NCBI RefSeq assembly: GCF_001885095.1 | Contig: NZ_LZDD01000003.1 | Location: forward strand, 124,001-188,000 | Reading direction: 5' to 3' | DNA length: 64,000 bases | Source: Streptococcus bovimastitidis | GTDB lineage: Bacteria > Bacillota > Bacilli > Lactobacillales > Streptococcaceae | Shown: one piece after another, positions 50,815 to 58,189 of the stretch | Numbering within the stretch: the stretch's first letter is position 1 | Layout: every line of letters starts with the position of its first letter | Made by a program: the position numbers and the translations under genes | The notes under the pieces: generated by a model | The model's input: only the letters and a program-made list of their open reading frames with translations | Database searches by the model: none | What the model was told of the DNA's origin: nothing

Positions 50815-50953
50815 TTAAATTCTTCCTCTAAAATATTGAAAAAATAACAAAAGTAGAATCAAGATACCTATTGTACCAATATATATTAAATTATTTGTAA
50901 AGATATCTGCAACTTGTAATATTGATAGAGCGGATATAATATAAATTGAATAG
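50815..50953 (-). pseudogene. C-terminal fragment of a membrane protein
   Basis: On the minus strand an open frame reads YSIYIISALSILQVADIF and IGTIGILILLLLFFQYF, ending RGRI and TAA at 50815. Two hydrophobic segments are seen. Its 5' end is cut where the IS3 copy begins. Gene identity unknown. Confidence 0.35.
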
Positions 50954-50965
50954 GTTACACTAAAC

Positions 50966-52145
50966 TAGACAGAAATTATAAAGTGTTCTACACTTAAGAA
51001 AAATAGGAGAAAAACCATGTCTAGAAAAGTACGTCGTCACTTCACCGATGATTTTAAGCAACAAATTGTTGACCTTTACAATGCTGGTAGAAAGCGTAGT
51101 AGTCTCATCAAGGAATATGAGTTAACCCCTTCCACCTTCGATAAGTGGGTCAGACAAGCCAAAACAACAGGTTCATTCAAGTCTGTTGATAATCTGACAG
51201 ATGAACAGCGGGAGCTGATTGAACTCAGGAAACGCAATAAAGAACTCGAAATAACTCGAAATGCAATTAGATATCCTAAAGCAAGCGGCGGTGATTATGG
51301 CACAAAAAGGGAAATAATCACTGCTAATAAGGATAAATACAGCATTTCAAAGATGTGTCGCTGGCTGAATATGCCACGCTCAAGTTATTACTATCAAGCC
51401 GTGGAGTCAGTATCTGAAACGGAGTTTTAAGAACTATTAAAAGAATTTTCCTCGAGAGCGAATCCAGATACGGATCCAGAAAAATCAAAATATGTTTGAA
51501 TAACGAAGGCATCACACTTTCACGTCGTCGGATTCGACGCATCATGAAGCGACTCAATTTGGTTTCTGTTTATCAGAAAGCCACCTTCAAACCACATTCC
51601 AGAGGCAAGAATGAAGCCTCTATTCCCAACCACTTAGACAGGCAATTTAAGCAAGAAAGACCACTACAAGTCTTAGTAACTGACTTAACCTATGTTCGTG
51701 TAGGCAATCGTTGGGCTTATGTTTGCCTCATCATTGACCTATACAACCGGTCTGTCTCTTGGTTGGCACAAGACCGCTGAACTCGTTAAGGAAGCCATAC
51801 AAAGCATCCCTTACGCCCTGACCAAAGTCAAGATGTTCCATTCAGATCGTGGCAAAGAGTTTGATAATCAGTTAATTGATGAAATGTTGGAAGCCTTTGG
51901 AATCAAACGTTCGCTTAGTCAGGCTGGTTGTCCTTATGACAATGCCGTAGCTGAAAGTACGTATCGTGCTTTCAAAATTGAATTTGTTTATCAAGAAACC
52001 TTTCAATCGCTGGAAGAACTAGCTCTTAAGACTAAAGACTATGTTCATTGGTGGAATTACTACCGAATTCATGGTAGTCTCAACTACCAAACACCAATGA
52101 CTAAAAGATTAATTGCCTAGAAAAACACTTTATAAATTTTGTACA
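50966..52145 (+). mobile_element. IS3-family insertion sequence, decayed copy
   Basis: About 1.18 kb between imperfect inverted ends: TAGACAGAAATTATAAAGTG on the left and, on the reverse strand, TGTACAAAATTTATAAAGTG on the right. It contains orfA and orfB of the IS150-like group. Boundaries are estimated from these ends; I cannot confirm a target-site duplication. A second, more degraded copy is at 37612-38040. Confidence 0.85.
51017..52120 (+). pseudogene. IS3-family transposase orfA/orfB with frame breaks
   Basis: orfA starts at 51017 (MSRKVRRHFTDDFKQQIV, helix-turn-helix ELTPSTFDKWVRQ). A 10-bp duplication of CTCGAAATAA near 51245 throws the frame, so the leucine zipper (EMQLDILKQAAVIMAQ in the other frame) is lost. 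orfB is broken again after SETEF (about 51428) and by a small deletion near 51755 in LYNR. The DDE residues remain readable: VTDLTYV, FHSDRGKEF and AVAESTYRAF. With three lesions the element cannot make its own transposase. Confidence 0.85.
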
Positions 52146-52290
52146 GAAAAGTGTTGCCTTTTCATAGTTTACCTTAAAATAGCACTGTACCAAATTAAGG
52201 AGATGCAGTTTTAACAACGTCTGATAGATTGAAAAGATAAATATCAAATTGATATATAAAGCTTTGTTAATCATTATATTATTATTCTAC

Positions 52291-52318
52291 TTGATATTGA
52301 AACTATAAGTAGTATAAT
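52291..52318 (+). promoter_or_regulatory. promoter of the TetR/hydrolase operon
   Basis: TTGATA (52291-52296), 16-bp spacer, TATAAT (52313-52318). Confidence 0.65.
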
Positions 52319-52326
52319 TAAAATAG

Positions 52327-52342
52327 GCTAATTTGAATTAGC
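52327..52342 (+). promoter_or_regulatory. dyad operator at the transcription start
   Basis: GCTAATT-TG-AATTAGC, perfect 7-bp arms just after the -10 element; fits autorepression by the TetR encoded next. Confidence 0.65.
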
Positions 52343-52357
52343 TTAATTGGAGATAAT

Positions 52358-52978
52358 ATGAATACAAAAGAAAAGATAATTTATGAAGCATTAGGGTTAT
52401 TTTCTAGAAAAGGTTTTGATTCTGTGTATATGAATGAAATAGCAGAAGCAGTAGGGATAAAAACGCCATCATTATATAAACATTACAAGAGTAAACAAGC
52501 TATCTTTGATGCATGTTGTGATACTTTTTATGAGAAAATACGTGCTAAGAGTTCAATTATTGGTCTACCTGATAATAATGAAATACAAACATATTATAGT
52601 AAAGTCACATTAGTTGAAATGATAAATAATACTATACAACTTTTTGAGTATCATTTATCGGACTACTTTGTATCTAATTTTAGAAAACTATTAATGATTG
52701 AAAGATATAATTCTCCAGAACTGGATATACAATTCAAAGAAATATATATTGAATCTGTTATCACTCAGGAAGAAGAAATTTTTAAAATGATGATTACTAA
52801 TAAAGTAATACCCAAAAATAACTCGCATGTGTTAGCGGTGAAATTTTACTCACCTATATTTTTCTTATTACAGAAATACGACCTTGATCATGAAAAAATT
52901 GATGAGGCAAAAAAAGAAATAGAATTAATGGTAACTGATTTTTATTATGCATATATGGAAATGAGAAATGAAAAATGA
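52358..52978 (+). CDS. TetR/AcrR-family regulator
   Basis: A 206-residue regulator whose helix-turn-helix lies at about residues 25-47 (MNEIAEAVGIKTPSLYKHY). The remainder is helical and would bind an inducer. It is translationally coupled to the alpha/beta hydrolase by ATGA, and a dyad overlaps its transcription start, so it likely represses its own two-gene operon. The ribosome site is GGAG, 8 nt before the ATG. Confidence 0.9.
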   Translation: MNTKEKIIYEALGLFSRKGFDSVYMNEIAEAVGIKTPSLYKHYKSKQAIFDACCDTFYEKIRAKSSIIGLPDNNEIQTYYSKVTLVEMINNTIQLFEYHLSDYFVSNFRKLLMIERYNSPELDIQFKEIYIESVITQEEEIFKMMITNKVIPKNNSHVLAVKFYSPIFFLLQKYDLDHEKIDEAKKEIELMVTDFYYAYMEMRNEK

Positions 52979-53880
52979 AAAAAATATTCAATGTATTTCT
53001 AACCCTATTATGTTTATTTGTTATTTTCAACATGATATCGTTTTTTAAAGCTTTAAATAAATCTGAAAAAAAGTTAACACATTTAGACCATCGAGAAGTA
53101 AAGCTAAGTTATGGGAAAGTAACATATTTAGACCATGGTAATAGTGAAAACATCTTACTTTCCGTTCATGGATTATATGGTGGTTATGATCAAGCCTTTA
53201 ATAATCTAAAAGATTTTTCTGATACTTATCGAATAATTGCTCCGTCTCGATTTGGTTATCTAGGCAGTGATATAAAAGGAAATGGAAGTCCTGAAGAACA
53301 AGTTAGTTCCTTTATTGAACTGTTGAACCATTTAAATATTGATAAGGTATTTGTAGTTGGTACGTCTGCAGGTGGAACAGTTGCTATAAAATTTGCTCTT
53401 GATCATCCAGAGAGATGTAGAGGACTAATTTTATATAGTTCAGCTTCTCCTTGGGACAAAAAACCTAATCATGTTCCAAAGCGATTGGGACCTCCTGAAT
53501 TTTTAAATAATAATATTGCAATGTGGTTAATATCACCATTTTTTGATCAAACGATGGGGATGAAGCCAAGTACGATTTATCAAATGTTTCCGATTGATAA
53601 AAGAGCAAAAGGTGTCAATATAGATAGTGACATTACCAATCGAGATATGGCAGTTAATTTTAACGATTATAGGATTGAAGATTTAAAAGTACCGACATTG
53701 ATCATACATTCAGAAGATGATAAAGTTGCACCATACTCCGCTCCACAAGGTCACGTTAAACAATCTCTTTATAGGTATCCAAGGTTAACAAAAAAGATCT
53801 TCAAAAATGGGGGACATTTGATGGAGGGACATGGAGCTGAAATAAAGAAAACTGTAAAAAAATTTGTGGAAGAGAACTAG
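52975..53880 (+). CDS. membrane-anchored alpha/beta hydrolase
   Basis: A 301-residue hydrolase. An N-terminal hydrophobic helix (about 4-22) probably anchors it outside. The nucleophile elbow is GTSAGG (around residue 126), the acid is Asp in HSEDDKVAP and the base His in NGGHLMEGH, giving a full catalytic triad; HGLYGGYDQ forms the oxyanion region. Esterase, lipase or peptidase activity is possible; the substrate is unknown. It is coexpressed with the TetR regulator and followed by a terminator. Confidence 0.88.
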   Translation: MKKIFNVFLTLLCLFVIFNMISFFKALNKSEKKLTHLDHREVKLSYGKVTYLDHGNSENILLSVHGLYGGYDQAFNNLKDFSDTYRIIAPSRFGYLGSDIKGNGSPEEQVSSFIELLNHLNIDKVFVVGTSAGGTVAIKFALDHPERCRGLILYSSASPWDKKPNHVPKRLGPPEFLNNNIAMWLISPFFDQTMGMKPSTIYQMFPIDKRAKGVNIDSDITNRDMAVNFNDYRIEDLKVPTLIIHSEDDKVAPYSAPQGHVKQSLYRYPRLTKKIFKNGGHLMEGHGAEIKKTVKKFVEEN

Positions 53881-53970
53881 CATATAAGTAAGATTGTAAA
53901 TTTGTCATTGAAATTTAAATTAAGATGTTTTTCGGGGATAAATGATGGGACAAATCCTCTTTAGACAAGG

Positions 53971-53998
53971 AAAAAAGCCTTTAAATAAAGGCTTTTTT
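53971..53998 (+). terminator. terminator after the hydrolase gene
   Basis: AAAAAAGCCTTT with AAAGGCTTTTTT. Confidence 0.85.
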
Positions 53999-54011
53999 AT
54001 GTATAGTATGA

Positions 54012-54022
54012 TGCCCCCTACA
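54012..54022 (+). repeat. att-like sequence in the tRNA-Lys 3' end
   Basis: TGCCCCCTACA, the partner of 50547-50557. Confidence 0.7.
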
Positions 54023-54084
54023 GGGCTCGAACCTGTGACCCATAGATTAAGAGTCTACTGCTCTACCAACTGAGCTAAGGAGGC
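54012..54084 (-). tRNA. tRNA-Lys (anticodon CTT)
   Basis: A 73-nt cloverleaf on the minus strand: acceptor GCCTCCT/AGGGGGC with one G-T pair, D arm AGCTCAGTTGGTAGAGC, anticodon loop CTCTTAA (CTT), T arm ACAGGTTCGAGCCCTGT, discriminator A. CCA is not encoded. Its 3' 11 bases recur at 50547, marking it as an integration site for mobile elements, a role known for this tRNA in streptococci. Confidence 0.97.
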
Positions 54085-54380
54085 ACAAAAAAGAAAGCTG
54101 TATTGGCACCGGTGGTTCACGATTTGTATTGACACCGCACATTATGAGCAGGTGGGTAACGTGATTTCTCTTTGCAGTTGCTTCCGCGTGATACGGCTTG
54201 CATACTAGAGAAATGCTTTGTTTCCCGAAAATACAAAGAAATAGTCGGTCAACACATTGATGTGAACTCGTATGCCACAGCGATTCTTGTTTTTCTATGC
54301 TTTTATCATACCACTTTTTGGGAAAAATTCAAGCTAAAATCCCATTTTTTTTGGAAACGGTTGCCTGTTTCCAGTCTTTT
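54085..54380. other. intergenic region between tRNA-Lys and rarA, with short repeats
   Basis: GTATTGGCACCG (54100-54111) and GTATTGACACCG (54126-54137) are 26 bp apart, and GGTGGTTCACGATTT is echoed by GGTGGGTAACGTGATTT at 54151. A GGAAAC/GTTTCC hairpin lies at about 54352-54372. I see no gene. Confidence 0.45.
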
Positions 54381-55652
54381 TCATGATTGCGACAGTTTGT
54401 CAATCCGTTCCTTGTTGGCGCCTAGGGCCCGTTCGTACTTGCCGGTCTCATTGGCCTCGAAGTAGTTTTTGTGCACCAACTTATCGGGCAGGTATTGCTG
54501 CTTGACCCATTTTTCTGGGTAGGCATGAGGATAAAGGTAGTCTTGGGCATTTCCCAGTTCTTTGCTGCCGGAATAGTGGTCATCGCGAAGGTGTCTTGGA
54601 ATAGGGAGATTGCCAGACTTTCTCAGGTCACTGAGTGCAGTATCCATAGCGACGTAGGCTGAGTTTGACTTTGGCGATAAAGCCAAGTCAATAACTACGT
54701 TGGCGATTAGGATTCGGGCTTCCGGAAAACCAATCTTTTGGGCGGCTTCCAGTGCCGTAACGGTGTGAATTTGTGCGTCTGGGTTGGCTAAGCCGATATC
54801 TTCATAGGCAATGACGGTCAAGCGTCGAGCTAAACTTGGCAGGTCGCCAGCTTCAACCAAGCGAGCTGCGTAATGGAGACTAGCATTGACGTCGGAGCCA
54901 CGGATGGCCTTTTGCATGGCAGAGAGAACATCATAGTGGCCGTCACCATTTTTATCCATGGTGATGTAACTGCGTTGGAGACTGTTTTCAACGGTGTCCA
55001 AAGTGATATGGCGGAGACCATTGGCATCCGGTTCGGTTGACATGACTGCCAGGTCTAGTGAATTATAGGCAGATCTCAGATCGCCATTTGTGGCAGTGGC
55101 TATAAAATCAAGAGCATCCTGATCAAGCTGGATGTCAAAAGCAAAGCCTCTTTCTTTGTCGGAGATAGCTGTCGCGATAGCTTTTTTGATAGCCTCATTG
55201 GTCAAAGGCTCCAACTCGAAGATTTGCACCCGGCTACGAATAGCGGGAGTAACCGAGAAGAAGGGGTTTTCGGTGGTGGCACCAATCATGATGATATTAC
55301 CATTTTCCAAAAGTGGTAAGAGGAAGTCCTGTTTGGTTTTGTCCAGGCGATGGATCTCGTCTAGGAGCAGCACCAGACCACCAGAAAACTTGGCTTCTTC
55401 AGCAATTTCTTGCAGGCGCTTTTTAGTGTCGGTCGTGGCGTTGAAGGTCCGGAAGGCAAACTTAGTGGTCCCTGCAATCGCGCTAGCAATCGAGGTTTTA
55501 CCAATTCCCGGCGGTCCAAATAGAATCATTGAAGATAGCATGTTTGCGTCGACCATGCGCCGAATAATCTTCCCAGGTCCAACCAGGTGTTCCTGTCCAA
55601 TGACTTCAGCAATAGTTCTGGGACGCATTCTCAAGGCTAAATTATCAGGCAT
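54381..55652 (-). CDS. rarA: replication-associated recombination protein A (RarA/MgsA ATPase)
   Basis: A 423-residue AAA+ ATPase related to clamp loaders. Walker A GPPGIGKTS (around residue 46), Walker B LLLDEIHR, sensor 1 GATTENP and the arginine region IRSRVQIFELEPL are in order; the C-terminal MgsA domain with DDHYSGSKELGNAQDYLYPH is diagnostic. It acts at stalled replication forks with SSB and RecA. Start ATG 55652 is behind AAGGAGG. Its length is normal and the gene belongs to the conserved chromosome right of the tRNA. Confidence 0.95.
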   Translation of the reverse strand: MPDNLALRMRPRTIAEVIGQEHLVGPGKIIRRMVDANMLSSMILFGPPGIGKTSIASAIAGTTKFAFRTFNATTDTKKRLQEIAEEAKFSGGLVLLLDEIHRLDKTKQDFLLPLLENGNIIMIGATTENPFFSVTPAIRSRVQIFELEPLTNEAIKKAIATAISDKERGFAFDIQLDQDALDFIATATNGDLRSAYNSLDLAVMSTEPDANGLRHITLDTVENSLQRSYITMDKNGDGHYDVLSAMQKAIRGSDVNASLHYAARLVEAGDLPSLARRLTVIAYEDIGLANPDAQIHTVTALEAAQKIGFPEARILIANVVIDLALSPKSNSAYVAMDTALSDLRKSGNLPIPRHLRDDHYSGSKELGNAQDYLYPHAYPEKWVKQQYLPDKLVHKNYFEANETGKYERALGANKERIDKLSQS

Positions 55653-55692
55653 CAGAGCCTCCTTTATCGTGTTCTTTAGGCTCTATTGTATC

Positions 55693-55723
55693 AAAAAATC
55701 CCCTTTCTTTCAGGAAAGGGGGA
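55693..55723 (-). terminator. terminator of the small membrane protein gene
   Basis: Minus strand ATCCCCCTTTCC/GAAAGGGGAT followed by TTTTTT. Confidence 0.8.
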
Positions 55724-55728
55724 TGTGA

Positions 55729-56031
55729 CTAAGGGAAGATTTGGTATCTAAGCCAGATGATCATCACTAATAAGACGAAAAGGATACTGTTTATAACAAT
55801 ATTTTCTTTAAATGGTGTCATCTGATGAAAGAAGACCGTTTTTTGATCTGGGTCACGAGTACCTTTGTATTCTTTGGGGACAAACCACTCTATTAGCCAA
55901 TAGGTTAATAAGATGATAAAAAATGATAAATTTGCATCTTTTAATAATACAAAAAATATGCCTATAAATAAGATGAAGAATTGACAAATTTTTGCAACTT
56001 GTACTTGTCTTAATGTTTTGAGTTTTTTCAT
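55729..56031 (-). CDS. small membrane protein of unknown function
   Basis: A 100-residue protein with hydrophobic segments at about 15-32, 34-48 and 76-95 and a charged loop (KEYKGTRDPDQK). No family recognised. GGAGAAG lies ahead of the ATG and a strong terminator follows, so it is a real monocistronic gene. Confidence 0.65.
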   Translation of the reverse strand: MKKLKTLRQVQVAKICQFFILFIGIFFVLLKDANLSFFIILLTYWLIEWFVPKEYKGTRDPDQKTVFFHQMTPFKENIVINSILFVLLVMIIWLRYQIFP

Positions 56032-56155
56032 AGTCTTCTCCTTAGTCTACCTATAGGGTCATTTTACTGCTAAGCTATTCGAAATTCAAGATTTGTTCTT
56101 GATTATGAGAAATGTTTTTATCTTTAATCAACGATAGTTTTCTGAGACCGATTTA

Positions 56156-56164
56156 TGCTACAAT
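56156..56164 (+). promoter_or_regulatory. extended -10 promoter of the KTSC gene
   Basis: TGC-TACAAT, inside TTTATGCTACAATAG, a 15-base sequence found again before the DUF3013 gene (57661-57675). Confidence 0.5.
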
Positions 56165-56197
56165 AGTGTCATTATTAAAGGAATTGAAGAAAAATCT

Positions 56198-56404
56198 ATG
56201 AAACGACAAGCAGTGTCCGCGCGAATGGTAAAATCGCTGGGCTGGGAAGATGGGATTATGGAAGTGGAATACATTTCTGGACTGATTCACCAATACCACC
56301 AAGTTACCGAGGCAGAATTTGTTCGAGCAACGACGGGAAATATCGATAAAAAAGTTCGTTTAATCGGGAAATCTCACCCTTTTACAAGAGTAGAGAAAGA
56401 CTAA
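56198..56404 (+). CDS. KTSC-domain small protein
   Basis: A 68-residue protein fitting the KTSC domain (VKSLGWEDGIMEVEYISG, then YHQVTEAEFVRATTGNIDKK), a small fold found alone in phages and bacteria and also attached to lysyl-tRNA synthetase-like or other proteins; function unknown. AAGGAATTGAAG lies upstream. It has its own extended -10 promoter and a hairpin after it. Confidence 0.72.
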   Translation: MKRQAVSARMVKSLGWEDGIMEVEYISGLIHQYHQVTEAEFVRATTGNIDKKVRLIGKSHPFTRVEKD

Positions 56405-56405
56405 T

Positions 56406-56430
56406 AGACGCCCTTTGAGGGGCGTCTATT
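56406..56430 (+). terminator. hairpin terminator after the KTSC gene
   Basis: AGACGCCC (56406-56413) with GGGCGTCT (56420-56427); the T tract is short. Confidence 0.6.
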
Positions 56431-56452
56431 ACTTATTGATTGGAGTACTGAA

Positions 56453-56554
56453 TCATTCATTCCCTTGGGACTGATGGTCCTTATAAAGTGAACCACCAAT
56501 ACCACCGAGGAATCCAATTAAGATTAAGAGAATAACGTTACTTATTTTTTTCAT
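56453..56554 (-). CDS. 33-residue single-pass membrane peptide
   Basis: ATG 56554 is preceded by ATAGGAGG at 10 nt. The peptide has a basic start (MKKISN), a Leu/Ile/Gly-rich membrane helix (VILLILIGFLGGIGGSLY) and a polar tail (KDHQSQGNE). The glycine-rich helix recalls small regulatory or toxin-like membrane peptides, but no family is assigned. It overlaps the 3' end of the small gene before it by 17 nt, so they are cotranslated. Confidence 0.55.
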   Translation of the reverse strand: MKKISNVILLILIGFLGGIGGSLYKDHQSQGNE

Positions 56555-56687
56555 CTAAACGTTTCCTCCTATCGATATCATCTTGTAAATTCTTGGCTAG
56601 TTTTGACCAAGACCAGGCAAAGACAACTAATAAGATAATGATTACGATTCCCATATATTTTACCTGATTTCCATTGGATAAGAGCAT
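56538..56687 (-). CDS. small membrane protein, 38-49 residues
   Basis: The frame ends at TAA 56540-56538. ATG 56654 gives 38 residues: a membrane helix (MGIVIIILLVVFAWSW) and a charged helix ending DRRKRLDEKNK. An in-frame ATG at 56687 adds 11 residues and more open frame exists upstream, so the gene could be the C-terminal part of a longer two-helix protein of the DUF3188 kind that lost its start. No strong ribosome site is seen for either ATG. Confidence 0.45.
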   Translation of the reverse strand: MLLSNGNQVKYMGIVIIILLVVFAWSWSKLAKNLQDDIDRRKRLDEKNK

Positions 56688-56806
56688 GATAGCAATATCA
56701 GCTTTGCCAATCAATGAAAAAGCGGAAGATGTGAAAAGACTAAACTTTTAATGAAGACTTAGAGGACGATACCTTACTTTGTTTAAAATCTGCCATTTTA
56801 AGTTGT

Positions 56807-57088
56807 CTATAATATGGATGCCCATGTTCCACTAATGTCTCGAACAGAAACCTGTTCTTTGTTTAATCCATATTCTTTCCTAAATAATTGTTGGATTTGA
56901 GTAAGACTTAATGTGGATTCTCCTTTGTAACCGTTCAAGTGGTCGGCATAGGTCCAGTCGCTTAGTTTAGCAATGTCAGGGAACTCATCAATTTTGGCAT
57001 TTTCATCTTTAAAGACAATGAGTAGGCGATGCTTAAATTGTTCTGACACACCTAATTTTGTAAATAAGTTATTGCTGACTTCAATCAT
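56807..57088 (-). CDS. small hypothetical protein with shared leader (copy A)
   Basis: From ATG 57088 it has 93 residues, soluble and without recognised domain. The start is chosen because AGAAAGTGTGAAAAATATG, the 19 bases up to and including the ATG, is repeated exactly before the gene upstream (57432-57414). The frame is open to GTG 57121, but that lies in a terminator hairpin. The C-terminal half (QLFRKEYGLNKEQVSV) is faintly like that of copy B (MIMSEYNLELNQVILT), suggesting an old duplication. Confidence 0.55.
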   Translation of the reverse strand: MIEVSNNLFTKLGVSEQFKHRLLIVFKDENAKIDEFPDIAKLSDWTYADHLNGYKGESTLSLTQIQQLFRKEYGLNKEQVSVRDISGTWASIL

Positions 57089-57110
57089 ATTTTTCACACT
57101 TTCTTTTGTG

Positions 57111-57139
57111 AAAACAGACACCCAAAGGGTATCTGTTTT
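57111..57139 (-). terminator. terminator/attenuator between the paired small genes
   Basis: AAACAGATACCC / GGGTGTCTGTTT with T residues after it on the minus strand; it begins at the stop of copy B, 23 nt before copy A's start. Confidence 0.7.
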
Positions 57140-57416
57140 ACATTGCTCCTAGGGGACCTGAATTTTGTAAGGGGGTTAAAATGACCTGGTTGAGCTCAAG
57201 ATTATATTCTGACATAATCATTTCACGTAGCTTTTTGTCACTGATGTGAGAAAGAACGGTATAGACATTATTTCCTTTAGCATGAGAAATAATCTTGATA
57301 TGCTCCATCACATTAGGATTCTCTGCTAATTCAATAATCTGATCCGTATGTTTGATTGCGATTGAATAGCTGTAACCACGCATTTTTGTAGCTGGGATTT
57401 GTCCGATAATTGCCAT
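57138..57416 (-). CDS. small hypothetical protein with shared leader (copy B)
   Basis: From ATG 57416 it has 92 residues (MAIIGQIPATKMRGYSYSIA at the start), soluble, with no recognised domain. The same 19-base leader precedes its ATG as in copy A. The frame remains open for 25 codons upstream, but those codons cover the promoter region. It is first in the unit, behind a consensus promoter. Confidence 0.6.
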   Translation of the reverse strand: MAIIGQIPATKMRGYSYSIAIKHTDQIIELAENPNVMEHIKIISHAKGNNVYTVLSHISDKKLREMIMSEYNLELNQVILTPLQNSGPLGAM

Positions 57417-57458
57417 ATTTTTCACACTTTCTAATAAGCATTTTTTAAAATTGAGATA

Positions 57459-57487
57459 ATTATAAGCTTCCCCCCACTTAAAGTCAA
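57459..57487 (-). promoter_or_regulatory. promoter of the paired small genes
   Basis: Minus strand TTGACT (57487-57482), 17-bp spacer containing GGGGGG, TATAAT (57464-57459). Confidence 0.75.
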
Positions 57488-57665
57488 TCAAATGATAGTA
57501 GTATAGTTTTTTAGTATAGTAGCGCTAGATGTAGTGGTAATAACATTTTTAAGGTCTATTAATAGTGATCAATAGCAGACCTATAGGATTGGGCTATAGG
57601 AGGAAAATTGGATGCTTTTCATTCTATATTCAATTCTGACTTCTAAAGAAAAATCATTGCTTTTA

Positions 57666-57674
57666 TGCTACAAT
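57666..57674 (+). promoter_or_regulatory. extended -10 promoter of the DUF3013-prmA-rsmE operon
   Basis: TGC-TACAAT within TTTATGCTACAATAG, as before the KTSC gene. Confidence 0.55.
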
Positions 57675-57709
57675 AGGGTCAAATACATTAGAACGGAATA
57701 GGTATATTT

Positions 57710-58180
57710 ATGGCTAAATTTGGCTTCTTATCGATTATTGAAGAAGAAATGGACAAGCATTTTAATTATGACTACGCAATGGATTGGGACAAGAAAAACC
57801 ATGCGGTGGAAGTGACCTTTGTTTTGGAGGCTCAAAACAAGGCGGCGGTTGAAACCATTGATGACAAGGGTGAAGTGTCGCAAGAGGATATTGTTTTTGA
57901 AGACTATGTGCTCTTTTACAATCCTGAAAAGAGTCAATTTGATAAGGAAGACTACTTGGTGGCTATTCCTTATGAGCCTAAGAAGGGCTTGTCTCGTGAA
58001 TTCTTGCAGTACTTTGCTCAGTTTCTCAACGAGGTAGCGACTGAGGGGCAGAGCGATCTCATGGATTTCTTAGAAGATGACACTAAGGTTGATTTCGGTC
58101 TTGATTGGGACGCGCAAGCTTTTGCCAAAGGGCAAGAAGAGCTGCTTGAGTCTGAATTTTTTGCTTATCCACGGTATTAA
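57710..58180 (+). CDS. DUF3013 family protein
   Basis: A 156-residue acidic cytoplasmic protein of the streptococcal/lactococcal DUF3013 family (MAKFGFLSIIEEEMDKHF at the start; FEDYVLFYNPEKS in the middle). Function unknown. It is 9 nt upstream of prmA, a gene order shared by many streptococci, so it is probably cotranscribed with rRNA/ribosome modification genes. Confidence 0.85.
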   Translation: MAKFGFLSIIEEEMDKHFNYDYAMDWDKKNHAVEVTFVLEAQNKAAVETIDDKGEVSQEDIVFEDYVLFYNPEKSQFDKEDYLVAIPYEPKKGLSREFLQYFAQFLNEVATEGQSDLMDFLEDDTKVDFGLDWDAQAFAKGQEELLESEFFAYPRY

Positions 58181-58189
58181 GGAGAATTT

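Noticed and set aside
54352..54372. GGAAAC/GTTTCC hairpin as the rarA terminator
   Set aside because: On the rarA strand it is followed by A residues, not T; on the other strand no gene ends before it.
54172..54465. 97-codon plus-strand frame beside rarA
   Set aside because: Overlaps the 3' end of rarA antisense and intergenic repeats, no ribosome site, starts with an internal codon, low-complexity product.
55132..55728. 198-codon plus-strand frame opposite rarA
   Set aside because: Fully antisense to conserved rarA codons, no promoter or ribosome site.
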